From the NCBI GenBank assembly GCA_958349075.1, contig CATWBR010000039.1, forward strand, positions 1 through 16,109: a stretch of 16,109 nt of DNA, written 5' to 3'. Position 1 is the first letter of the stretch. The number at the start of each line of letters is the position of its first letter. Below, piece after piece: positions 6,814-14,718 of the stretch. A program made the translations under genes and the position numbers. A model generated the notes under the pieces. It was not told where the DNA came from. It saw nothing but the letters and a program-made list of their open reading frames with translations, and did no database searches. This stretch comes from an uncultured Clostridium sp. (GTDB taxonomy: Bacteria; Bacillota; Clostridia; Lachnospirales; Lachnospiraceae).

Positions 6814-7968
6814 TCATCTTTTCAGTATGCTATATTTCTTTACCAGTTCTTCATCGATATCAATGCCATAACCAGGCCCCTGCGGCATTGGGATACATCC
6901 GTCATTCCTGTCCACCAGGTAATTCTCCTTCAGTACTCCCTGGAACGCTTCCGGAGAAAGCGTAGGAGGATCACATGGATATTCCAGCCATGTAAAGTTT
7001 GGATAAGACGCCACCAGATGCATTGTCTGAAGAACTCCCATTCCAGGAATATATGCATGTGGATTTACGGTCTTTCCGTAGCTGTCGGCGATTGCAGCAA
7101 TCTTCCTGATATAGCTGATGCCGGTGCTCATCGTACAGTTCGGCTGCAGGATATCGTAACATCCCTTATCCAGCATAATTTTAAAATCTGGAATTCCGAT
7201 ATTAATCTCTCCCCCTGCAATAGGGATATCAACTTCAGCATTCAGCCTTGCCAGTCCGTCAAAATCATAGCGCCACAGAGGTTCTTCCAGCCATGTGCAG
7301 TTAAGCTGTTCCATTTCCCGCGCCGTCTCCCTGGCTCTGGAATAGCTCCAGACCGGCGGGAAACCGCCGTTATTTCGTTCGCAGGCCGTTCCCTGGTTGG
7401 CATCTACCATAATTTCCAGCTTGTCCCCCACTGCGTCGCGGACCGCTTCCAGAATGGCGATATCATCCCTCATCTTCTCATTCGAAAAACGAATCTTGAC
7501 TGCCCGAAACCCCTCCTTTACCAGAAACCTGGCATCCTCTTTGCGCTGCTCATTGGACCGGATCTCTCCCCAGGCCGCATAGACCGGAATCCGGTCCCGG
7601 CAGCCGCCGAGCAGTTGGTACACCGGCAGGCCTGCCGCCTTGCCAATGATATCCCAGCAGGCATTCTCAATCACCCATGGGCGGGTGGCGATGCGGGCAA
7701 CATTCCTCAGTTTCAGCATCAGCTTCTCAATGTCAAATGGGGAATCTCCCACTACCATCGTCTTGGCATACTCCATTGTCTCGCAGACAATGGGCAGTAT
7801 TCCATGAGGGGCTTCCATGCAGGAATAACCGGTTATTCCCTCATCCGTATGTACACGGACAACAAAGATTACCTGTCCCTTCTCTGTTTTTCCCGGATAC
7901 CAGGTAGGATGAAACTCCTGTGGAAATGGAACTTCCACACAGTCATATGTAATATTTGTAATTTTCAT
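6814..7968 (-). CDS. Enolase-superfamily enzyme, mandelate racemase subgroup (acid dehydratase or racemase)
   Basis: A 384-residue protein of the mandelate racemase/muconate lactonizing family. The N-terminal capping domain includes FHPTWYPGKTEKG (19-31), the specificity loop. In the barrel: AVKIRF with Lys158 and Arg160 (K-x-K/R acid/base motif), Asp189 in MVDANQG, Glu228 in WLEEP and Glu254 in AGGE as Mg2+ ligands, then Asp272 (YDILQPN) and His304 (NPHAY) as the His-Asp dyad. This full set belongs to the mandelate racemase subgroup, which removes the alpha proton of an acid to racemise or dehydrate it. The start has GGAGAG 6 bases upstream. First gene of operon B, behind a leader of about 310 nucleotides. 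The His-Asp dyad argues against muconate cycloisomerase; the substrate is unknown. Confidence 0.88.
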   Translation of the reverse strand: MKITNITYDCVEVPFPQEFHPTWYPGKTEKGQVIFVVRVHTDEGITGYSCMEAPHGILPIVCETMEYAKTMVVGDSPFDIEKLMLKLRNVARIATRPWVIENACWDIIGKAAGLPVYQLLGGCRDRIPVYAAWGEIRSNEQRKEDARFLVKEGFRAVKIRFSNEKMRDDIAILEAVRDAVGDKLEIMVDANQGTACERNNGGFPPVWSYSRARETAREMEQLNCTWLEEPLWRYDFDGLARLNAEVDIPIAGGEINIGIPDFKIMLDKGCYDILQPNCTMSTGISYIRKIAAIADSYGKTVNPHAYIPGMGVLQTMHLVASYPNFTWLEYPCDPPTLSPEAFQGVLKENYLVDRNDGCIPMPQGPGYGIDIDEELVKKYSILKR

Positions 7969-8278
7969 TAGGCACTCTCCTGACTCACTGTCAATACACT
8001 ATCCATTTGTACCGTTAGTCATAGACCAGACTCAACATTCCCTTACCATCGAATTAAAATGTTAATCAGACTAAAAAATGCTCTCCGTACTCTGCCCTCA
8101 CCTCACCTTCTTCCTTTACACTCATCCAGCTCCCTTCACCCCCTCCCAAAACCGGCCTCTGCTCCGTTATCCACCCCAGATTTACGTCAGCTTAAACTTT
8201 CACAATCCGCAGACAGTCCTATCAGACTCCTCGACTCCCAGAAACCTGGTGTTGTATTACTTACGTATTACGCTTGTA
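7969..8278 (-). other. Long untranslated leader of operon B
   Basis: About 310 nucleotides lie between the predicted transcription start (near 8278) and the enolase-family ATG. The RNA is purine-rich in its middle (about 8090-8160). I recognise no riboswitch or terminator. Two very short frames exist: 8125-8066 (19 codons, MSVKEEGEVRAEYGEHFLV, with a weak AGGGAG ahead) and 8006-7968 (12 codons, MDSVLTVSQESA, whose TAA overlaps the next ATG as TAATG but without a ribosome site). Near the 5' end a GTATTAC direct repeat occurs twice with an 11-bp period (plus-strand 8254-8271). Confidence 0.5.
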
Positions 8279-8293
8279 TAATCTGATTATACA
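8275..8293. promoter_or_regulatory. Perfect operator-like palindrome over the -10 box of operon B
   Basis: TGTATAATCTGATTATACA is a perfect inverted repeat of 9-bp arms around one base. It covers the -10 box and the predicted start point of operon B, and it recurs with one changed base at the operon A promoter. Such placement favours repression by a dimeric regulator; the family cannot be fixed from the site alone. Confidence 0.83.
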
Positions 8294-8313
8294 TAATTAT
8301 TTTTTAATGTCAA
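8286..8313 (-). promoter_or_regulatory. Sigma-A promoter of operon B
   Basis: On the minus strand TTGACA (8313-8308), a 16-bp AT-rich spacer and TATAAT (8291-8286) match the sigma-A consensus fully. Geometry and overlap with the palindrome are the same as at operon A. Confidence 0.85.
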
Positions 8314-8402
8314 TAGATAATAGTATGTTTAATCACCCTATTATTCAAAAAAATATCCTATCAAGCCGGACTATGCAGTCTAAACCCTTTGAGAGCACTG
8401 TT

Positions 8403-8451
8403 AAATAAAAAGCTGCCGAAACCAGACATACGGTCTAAAGGTTTCAGCAGC
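8403..8451 (-). terminator. Intrinsic terminator of the carA-carB-pyrG-dapL operon
   Basis: On the minus strand GCTGCTGAAACC (8451-8440) pairs with GGTTTCGGCAGC (8423-8412) with one G-U pair, and an inner AGAC/GTCT stem extends the hairpin. TTTTTATTT follows. It lies about 57 bases after the dapL stop. The stretch from 8314 to 8402 holds nothing I recognise. Confidence 0.9.
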
Positions 8452-8507
8452 ATTTTATCGGCAGAAGTGTTCCCGGTCTTTGGCCGTCACACCACGATTC
8501 TCATTTT

Positions 8508-9689
8508 TCATTTCCACATCTTTTTGATTCTCTCCATTGCCTCTCTGGTGTTCTCCAGTGTTCCAAAGGCAGACAGCCGGAAAAATCCTTCCCCGTTCTT
8601 TCCAAATCCGCTTCCCGGAGTTCCAACCACATGGGCTTTACATAACAGCTCATCGAAAAAATCCCAGGATTTCATCCCGTTCGGGCACTGCAGCCAGATG
8701 TAGGGGGAATTCTTCCCGCCGACATACCAGATTCCAAGCTCTGTCAGCGCCGCCGTTATTACCCCGGCATTTTCCTGGTAAACATCGAGATGTTTCCGGC
8801 ACTCTTCCAACCCTTCCGGGGAAAATGCCGCCTCGGCCGCTCTCTGGACGGGATAGGAAACGCCGTTAAATTTCGTTGTCTGGCGGCGGAGCCACATCTT
8901 CCTGACAGACATTCCCTCCCTCATAAGCTCATCGGAGATCACCGTATAGCCACAGCGTGTTCCCGTAAAGCTGGCCAGTTTGGACAGGGAGCAGAATTCG
9001 ATTGCACACGTTTTTGCGCCCTCGATCTCAAAAATACTTCTTGGAAGATCCGGTTCCAGGATAAAGGACTCATAAGCGGCGTCAAAAAGAATAACCGCCT
9101 CCTGCTCATTGGCAAAATCCACCCATTCCCTGAGCTGTTCTCTGTTGTAGACCGCACCGGTGGGATTGTTCGGCGAACAGAGATAGATGAGATCTGCCTT
9201 CTGACCTTTTGGAGGCAGCGGAAGAAAACCGTTGCTCACATCGGCATCCAGATACACGATATTTCTTCCGGCCATCACATTCGTATCCATATAGACCGGA
9301 TACACCGGATCCGGAATTAAAACCGTATTATCTTCATCAAAGAGATCCAGAATATTTCCCAGATCACTTTTGGCCCCGTCGCTGATAAAAACATCCTCCG
9401 CCCCTATCTTTACGCCAAAGCTGCCGTAATAATCACGGATTGTATTCCTTAAGAAATCATATCCCTGTTCCGGGCCGTAGCCGTGAAATGTCTCTGAATT
9501 CCCTTGTTCCATTGCCGCCTGTGAAAATGCCGCCGCCGCCTTTTCACAGATCGGCAGGGTCACGTCACCGATTCCCATACGGATTATCTTCGCTTCCGGA
9601 TGAGATGCCGTGTACTCCTCCACCTTTCCGGCAATTGTGGAAAACAGGTAGCTCTCGGCCAGATTTCTGTAATTTGCATTAATTTTCAT
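8508..9689 (-). CDS. dapL: LL-diaminopimelate aminotransferase
   Basis: A 393-residue fold-type I PLP aminotransferase that fits DapL in length and sequence. DapL converts tetrahydrodipicolinate and glutamate directly to LL-diaminopimelate, bypassing acylated intermediates, for lysine and peptidoglycan. The start MKINANYRNLAESYLFSTIA carries the conserved N-terminal LxxSYLF-type segment. Also seen are IRMGIGDVTLPI (36-47), HGYGPEQGY (69-77), CSPNNPTGAVY (171-181), Asp203 and Tyr206 around the pyridine ring, the Schiff-base lysine Lys237 in CSLSKLASFTGTRCGY and the late Arg in FFRLSAF. An AGGAGG site lies 7 bases before the ATG, and the gene starts only 16 bp after pyrG, so the two are co-transcribed. 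A terminator follows. A general class I aminotransferase is less likely. Confidence 0.93.
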   Translation of the reverse strand: MKINANYRNLAESYLFSTIAGKVEEYTASHPEAKIIRMGIGDVTLPICEKAAAAFSQAAMEQGNSETFHGYGPEQGYDFLRNTIRDYYGSFGVKIGAEDVFISDGAKSDLGNILDLFDEDNTVLIPDPVYPVYMDTNVMAGRNIVYLDADVSNGFLPLPPKGQKADLIYLCSPNNPTGAVYNREQLREWVDFANEQEAVILFDAAYESFILEPDLPRSIFEIEGAKTCAIEFCSLSKLASFTGTRCGYTVISDELMREGMSVRKMWLRRQTTKFNGVSYPVQRAAEAAFSPEGLEECRKHLDVYQENAGVITAALTELGIWYVGGKNSPYIWLQCPNGMKSWDFFDELLCKAHVVGTPGSGFGKNGEGFFRLSAFGTLENTREAMERIKKMWK

Positions 9690-9705
9690 TCGGTCTCCTC
9701 CTCTT

Positions 9706-11316
9706 CTATCTGTTAACTCCTGCTGCCGCCGCTTTTACAAATTCCCGAAACAACGGATGGGCTCTGTTTGGACGGCTTTTGAATTCAGGATGATACTGGA
9801 CTCCCACATAGAACGGATGAGCCGGTATCTCCATCGCCTCCACCAGGCTCCCGTCCGGAGACTGGCCGGAAAATACGGCTCCGTTCGCCTCATATTCATC
9901 GCGGTAAATATTATTAAACTCGTAGCGGTGGCGGTGCCTCTCCTCTATCTGTCCGGCACGGTATGCCTTTTCCATCACCGTATCCGGTGTAATTCTGCAA
10001 GGATACGCCCCCAGCCGCATCGTTCCTCCCTTGTCTTCACAGCCCATCTGCTCTTCCATCAAAGCGATGACCGGATGGGTGCTCCCCGGGTCGAATTCAC
10101 TTGAATTGGCATCCGAATATCCCAGCACATTTCTGGCAAATTCGATAGCCGCGATCTGCATCCCAAGACAAATGCCAAAGAAAGGAATCCCATTGCCTCT
10201 TGCATATTCCGCCGCAACAATCATCCCTTCGGTGCCTCGGATTCCAAAACCGCCCGGTACGATAATTCCGTCCGAACCGGCCAGCAGCTTCGATGCGGTC
10301 ATCCGTGTAAGGCTCTCACTGTCAACCCAGTTGATGAAAACCTTGACTCCATTTTCCCAGCCCCCGTGACGGAGCGCTTCCACGATGGACAGGTAAGAAT
10401 CATGCAGTTTTACATACTTACCGACCAGGGAGATCGTCACTTCCCCGGTGCTGTTTTTAATGCGCTTAAGCATCTCTTTCCACTCGGTTAAATCACACTC
10501 CTGCGGCGTGTTAAGGATGCCCAGTTCCCTCAGGGCAATCTTTGCAAGGCCTGCATTTTCAAGCATCATCGGCGCTTCATAGAGGACGGGAAGTGTCAGG
10601 TTCTCGATCACACAGTCTTCCTTCACGTTACAAAAAAGGGCGATCTTCTTTAAAATGGACGGCTCCACCGGGCGATCACATCTTGTTACAATAATATCCG
10701 GCATGATTCCAAAAGACTGAAGCTGTTTTACGGAATGCTGGGTCGGTTTTGATTTATGTTCTCCGGAGGATTCCAGGTAGGGAATCAGTGTGACATGGAT
10801 AAACAGGCAGTTTTCCCTTCCCGTCTCATGGGACACCTGGCGGATCGCCTCCAGAAACGGCTGGGATTCAATGTCGCCGGTGGTGCCTCCAATCTCCGTA
10901 ATGACAATGTCTGCATCCGTTTTTTCCTGCACGGAATAGATGAATGATTTAATCTCATTGGTGATATGGGGAATTACCTGAACCGTCTCCCCCAGGTATT
11001 CTCCCTTTCTCTCTTTATTCAGCACATTCCAGTAAACTTTTCCGGTTGTGAGGTTTGAAAAACGGTTTAAATCTTCATCAATAAAACGTTCATAATGGCC
11101 CAGATCCAGATCGGTCTCGGCTCCGTCTTCTGTCACATATACTTCACCATGCTGGTATGGGCTCATCGTACCCGGGTCCACATTAATATAGGGATCCAGT
11201 TTCTGGGCGGCTACCTTGTAGCCCCTCGCCTTGAGAAGCCGTCCCAGGGATGCCGCGGTGATCCCCTTTCCCAGTCCTGATACGACACCGCCTGTCACAA
11301 AGATAAATTTTGCCAT
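9706..11316 (-). CDS. pyrG: CTP synthase
   Basis: A 536-residue CTP synthase, the standard length. It aminates UTP to CTP using ATP and glutamine. The N-terminal synthetase domain (1 to about 267) opens [20 protein letters not shown] with the P-loop and continues with [21 protein letters not shown]. The glutamine amidotransferase domain (about 293-530) has GGFGIRG (355-361), the nucleophile Cys383 in GICLGMQ and the His509/Glu511 pair in QYHPEF. I start at 11316, where the conserved N-terminus begins; an in-frame extension to 11406 adds 30 non-conserved residues. The gene follows carB after 108 bp without a visible terminator or promoter and precedes dapL by 16 bp. The 5' GGGC start needed for Bacillus-type pyrG attenuation is not evident. 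Confidence 0.97.
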   Translation of the reverse strand: MAKFIFVTGGVVSGLGKGITAASLGRLLKARGYKVAAQKLDPYINVDPGTMSPYQHGEVYVTEDGAETDLDLGHYERFIDEDLNRFSNLTTGKVYWNVLNKERKGEYLGETVQVIPHITNEIKSFIYSVQEKTDADIVITEIGGTTGDIESQPFLEAIRQVSHETGRENCLFIHVTLIPYLESSGEHKSKPTQHSVKQLQSFGIMPDIIVTRCDRPVEPSILKKIALFCNVKEDCVIENLTLPVLYEAPMMLENAGLAKIALRELGILNTPQECDLTEWKEMLKRIKNSTGEVTISLVGKYVKLHDSYLSIVEALRHGGWENGVKVFINWVDSESLTRMTASKLLAGSDGIIVPGGFGIRGTEGMIVAAEYARGNGIPFFGICLGMQIAAIEFARNVLGYSDANSSEFDPGSTHPVIALMEEQMGCEDKGGTMRLGAYPCRITPDTVMEKAYRAGQIEERHRHRYEFNNIYRDEYEANGAVFSGQSPDGSLVEAMEIPAHPFYVGVQYHPEFKSRPNRAHPLFREFVKAAAAGVNR

Positions 11317-11325
11317 TTTCCATTT

Positions 11326-11333
11326 CTCCTCTC
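11326..11333 (-). promoter_or_regulatory. Shine-Dalgarno fixing the pyrG start
   Basis: GAGAGGAG ends 9 bases before ATG 11316. It supports the conserved N-terminus and rules against the 30-residue upstream extension. Confidence 0.7.
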
Positions 11334-11369
11334 TGCTGTATCTTCCCTCTTGCCGCTTATCATCCTGCC

Positions 11370-11400
11370 GCAGAATGTCCGCTTCCCACATACATTCCGC
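11370..11400 (-). other. Hairpin in the carB-pyrG gap
   Basis: In the minus-strand RNA GCGGAATGT (11400-11392) can pair with ACATTCTGC (11378-11370), 9 pairs with one G-U, around a 13-base loop. There is no U-run, so it is not an intrinsic terminator. It could be an RNA-processing or stability element, or chance. Confidence 0.35.
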
Positions 11401-11424
11401 CTCCACTCCCCGGCTCTTTCCCTG

Positions 11425-14400
11425 TCATTCATGACCCTGAAGCACATAGCCGGGAATCCGGATGTCCTCCATACGCTCCTTCCCCTCACCGCCGCCTGTG
11501 CTCCCGTAGGCACTGTGTGTGATATGGGCAATATCGACAAGCTCCACATTGCTCTCGTCGTATTTGCTCTCCAGACTCAGGGCCAGAACCGCCGCCGTAT
11601 CGAGTGAGGTAAGGCAGGGAATGCCCAGTTCCACCGCTTTTCTCCGAAGCCTTACACTGTCCCGCCCCGGCTGGCGGCCGGTGGCTGATGTGGAAAGGAC
11701 ATAGCTTATCAGGCCCTTTTCCATCACTGAGACGGTTGTCTCCTCTCCCTCCCCGGCTTCCTTCGGTTTTTTTACAATCATGGAGGAGATGCCCGCGCTA
11801 TTCAGCTTTCTGGCCGTTCCTTCCGTGGCATAGATGGGAAATCCCATGGAAACAAACGTTTTTGCCAGCTCTTTTAAGTCTCCCTTATCCGTATCGCGGA
11901 TACTGATTAAAATTCCGCCGTCTCTCTTCATATAATAGCCGGCCGCCGTCATTCCCTTATAGAGAGCCTCCTCCATCGTCCCGGCAATACCCAGAACCTC
12001 TCCGGTAGACTTCATTTCCGGTCCGAGCTGTGTGTCTACGTCGGACAATTTTTCAAATGAGAATACAGGCACCTTTACGGCATAGTAAGGGGAGGAGGGA
12101 TAAAGTCCCGTCTCGTATCCCATATCCTTGAGCGTCTCACCCATCATGATTCTGGTTGCCAGATCCACCATCGGAACACCTGTCACCTTGCTGATATATG
12201 GGACGGTACGGGAAGATCTCGGGTTGACCTCTATGATGTAAATCGTGTCCTCATGAAGAACATACTGGATGTTAATCAATCCCTTTGTCCCCATGGAAAG
12301 TGCAAGACGGATGGAGTAATCCACAAGGCGGTCCTTCTGGCTCTCCGTCAGCATAAACGCCGGATATACGGCAATGGAGTCTCCCGAATGGACACCGGCG
12401 CGTTCGATGTGTTCCATAATTCCCGGAATCAGCACATCCTCCCCGTCACAGATGGCATCCACCTCCAGCTCCGTTCCCATCAGGTATTTGTCAATCAGTA
12501 TGGCATTTTCAATTCTTTGGGCCAGGATGATCTTCATATATTCATGTATATCATCGTCATTGTAAGCGATAATCATGTTCTGCCCGCCTAAAACATAGCT
12601 TGGGCGCACAAGCACCGGATATCCGAGCCGGCGCGCCGTATCAACGGCCTCGTCTTCCGTGTAGACCGTATCGCCGGACGGCTGCTTCATATTGAGCCTT
12701 TTTAACAGTGCATTGAAGCGGCCTCTGTCCTCCGCCATATCGATGCTGTCAGGCGGCGTCCCAAGAACAGGGATTTTATTCTTAACCAGGCACTTCGTCA
12801 GCCTGATGGCGGTCTGGCCGCCAAAGGCCACAACGGCTCCGGCCGGTTTTTCCACGCGGATAATATCCATCACATCTTCCGGCGTCAATGGTTCAAAATA
12901 CAGACGATCCGCCACATTAAAGTCAGTGGACACCGTCTCCGGGTTGTTGTTGACGATGACCACCTCGTATCCCGCCCGTTTTAAGGACCAGACGCAGTGC
13001 ACGGAGGCATAGTCGAATTCAATTCCCTGGCCGATGCGGATCGGACCGGAACCGAAGACCATAACGACCTGCTTACCCGTGGAATGCTCCCTGATAAATG
13101 GCTCCGCCTCGTCTTCTTCCCCGTAAGCGCCGTAAAAATACGGTGTGCTGGCCGCAAATTCGGCGCTGCATGTATCCACCATCCTGTAGCACGCCGGGAT
13201 ATGGCGGATTTCAGGAAGTCCCGTCATCTCCCGAATCACGCTGTCGGGAAATCCGTACTGTTTTGCCTCCCGGTGAAGTTCTTCGGTAAATTCGCCGCTC
13301 TGCATCCTGCGCTCTAAAACCAGCAGATGGAGTAATTTATTAAGAAACCATTCATCGATCTTCGTCAGCTCATGAAGCTGCTCCACCGTCGTTCCGCGCT
13401 TCATGCTCTCATAAATGGCAAAAATCCGTTCATCGTCCTGGGAAAGGATTTTCTCCTTCAGCTCTTCTTGTAAGAGGCTCTCCATCTTGTCCATATTCAG
13501 GCTTTCCTGGGAAATCTCCGCCCCCCTGACCGCCTTTAACAGCGCCTGCTCAAAGTTTCTTCCGATCGCCATGACCTCTCCGGTGGCCTTCATCTGGGTT
13601 CCCAGTTTTCTGCGTCCGTAAACGAATTTATCAAACGGCCATTTGGGGAATTTGACTGCCACATAATCTAAGGCCGGTTCAAAACAGGCCATGGTTTCCC
13701 CGGTAACCTCGTTGGGAATCTCATCCAGACGGTATCCGATTGCGATCTTTGTTGCCACACGGGCAATCGGATAGCCGGTGGCCTTGGATGCCAGGGCCGA
13801 TGACCGCGAAACGCGCGGATTCACCTCAATTACAGCATATTCAAAGCTCTCGGGATTTAGCGCAAACTGGCAGTTGCAGCCGCCCTCAATTCCCATGGCC
13901 TCTATGATATTCAGGGCCGCGGAGCGGAGCATCTGGTATTCCCTGTCCGCCAGGGTAACCGCCGGGGCGATGACAATTGAATCGCCGGTATGGATTCCGA
14001 CCGGATCGAAGTTCTCCATGGAGCAGACGGTAATCTCATTGCCGATACCGTCCCGCATTACCTCAAATTCAATCTCCTTCCAGCCTGCGATGCACCGTTC
14101 CACCAGAATCTGGCCGATGGGGGAAAGTCTTATGCCTGCGGTTGCAATCTCACGGAGTTCTTCCTCCGACCTCGCAATGCCGCCCCCCGTCCCGCCCAAC
14201 GTGAATGCCGGCCTCACAATTACCGGATATCCGATTTTTGCCGCAAAGCTTAATGAATCATCCACCGTCGTTACGACCTCCGACGGAATCATCGGCTCAC
14301 CGATCTCCTCCATCGTGTCTTTAAAGCACTGCCTGTCCTCCGCCTTGTCTATTGTCTCAGGAGATGCTCCCAGCAGGGTGACGCCGTGGCTTTTAAGGAA

Positions 14401-14718
14401 ACCTTCTTTTGCCAGCTCCATGGAAAGGGTAAGCCCTGTCTGTCCTCCCAGTGTGGAGAGAATACTGTCCGGCTTTTCTTTTTCTATAATCCGCTTCACC
14501 ACTTCCAGTGTCAGCGGCTCAATGTAGACGTGATCCGCAATGGCGCTATCCGTCATGATTGTAGCGGGGTTGGAATTAACGAGAACTACGGACAGGCCCT
14601 CTTCCTTCAATGCACGGCATGCCTGTGTTCCCGCATAATCAAACTCGGCCGCCTGCCCGATAACAATCGGCCCGGAACCGATCACCATCACCTTTTTCAA
14701 ATTCTTATTTAACGGCAT
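11425..14718 (-). CDS. carB: Carbamoyl-phosphate synthase large subunit
   Basis: A 1097-residue CarB, slightly longer than the 1070-odd typical. It makes carbamoyl phosphate from bicarbonate, ATP and ammonia tunnelled from CarA, for pyrimidines and arginine. The two homologous synthetase halves begin VMVIGSGPIVIGQAAEFDYAG (10-30) and VVMVFGSGPIRIGQGIEFDY (551-570). ATP-grasp signatures are seen as IVRPAFTLGGTGGG (167-180) with EVNPRVSRSSALASK (298-312), and LVRPSYVLGGQNM (703-715) with EVNPRSSRTVPYISK (830-844). An MGS-type allosteric domain follows from about 934 (GGILISIRDTDKGD, ATEGTARKL). A tail from about 1060 accounts for the extra length. It overlaps the carA end by 14 bp and has GGAGG 6 bases ahead of the ATG, indicating coupled translation. 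Confidence 0.98.
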   Translation of the reverse strand: MPLNKNLKKVMVIGSGPIVIGQAAEFDYAGTQACRALKEEGLSVVLVNSNPATIMTDSAIADHVYIEPLTLEVVKRIIEKEKPDSILSTLGGQTGLTLSMELAKEGFLKSHGVTLLGASPETIDKAEDRQCFKDTMEEIGEPMIPSEVVTTVDDSLSFAAKIGYPVIVRPAFTLGGTGGGIARSEEELREIATAGIRLSPIGQILVERCIAGWKEIEFEVMRDGIGNEITVCSMENFDPVGIHTGDSIVIAPAVTLADREYQMLRSAALNIIEAMGIEGGCNCQFALNPESFEYAVIEVNPRVSRSSALASKATGYPIARVATKIAIGYRLDEIPNEVTGETMACFEPALDYVAVKFPKWPFDKFVYGRRKLGTQMKATGEVMAIGRNFEQALLKAVRGAEISQESLNMDKMESLLQEELKEKILSQDDERIFAIYESMKRGTTVEQLHELTKIDEWFLNKLLHLLVLERRMQSGEFTEELHREAKQYGFPDSVIREMTGLPEIRHIPACYRMVDTCSAEFAASTPYFYGAYGEEDEAEPFIREHSTGKQVVMVFGSGPIRIGQGIEFDYASVHCVWSLKRAGYEVVIVNNNPETVSTDFNVADRLYFEPLTPEDVMDIIRVEKPAGAVVAFGGQTAIRLTKCLVKNKIPVLGTPPDSIDMAEDRGRFNALLKRLNMKQPSGDTVYTEDEAVDTARRLGYPVLVRPSYVLGGQNMIIAYNDDDIHEYMKIILAQRIENAILIDKYLMGTELEVDAICDGEDVLIPGIMEHIERAGVHSGDSIAVYPAFMLTESQKDRLVDYSIRLALSMGTKGLINIQYVLHEDTIYIIEVNPRSSRTVPYISKVTGVPMVDLATRIMMGETLKDMGYETGLYPSSPYYAVKVPVFSFEKLSDVDTQLGPEMKSTGEVLGIAGTMEEALYKGMTAAGYYMKRDGGILISIRDTDKGDLKELAKTFVSMGFPIYATEGTARKLNSAGISSMIVKKPKEAGEGEETTVSVMEKGLISYVLSTSATGRQPGRDSVRLRRKAVELGIPCLTSLDTAAVLALSLESKYDESNVELVDIAHITHSAYGSTGGGEGKERMEDIRIPGYVLQGHE

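Noticed and set aside
6772..7971. A 399-codon plus-strand open frame opposite the enolase-family gene
   Set aside because: It mirrors almost exactly the minus-strand gene, whose active-site motifs are complete; its translation is rich in Cys, His and Arg with no recognisable domain, and it has no good ribosome site.
8059..8286. Overlapping plus-strand frames of 75 and 67 codons in the gap before operon B
   Set aside because: They read Ser/Pro/Leu-rich sequence antisense to the purine-rich leader, lack ribosome sites and run into the operator.
11316..11406. Extended N-terminus for CTP synthase
   Set aside because: The conserved start [18 protein letters not shown] and a Shine-Dalgarno fix the start at 11316; the extra residues are not conserved and have no site.
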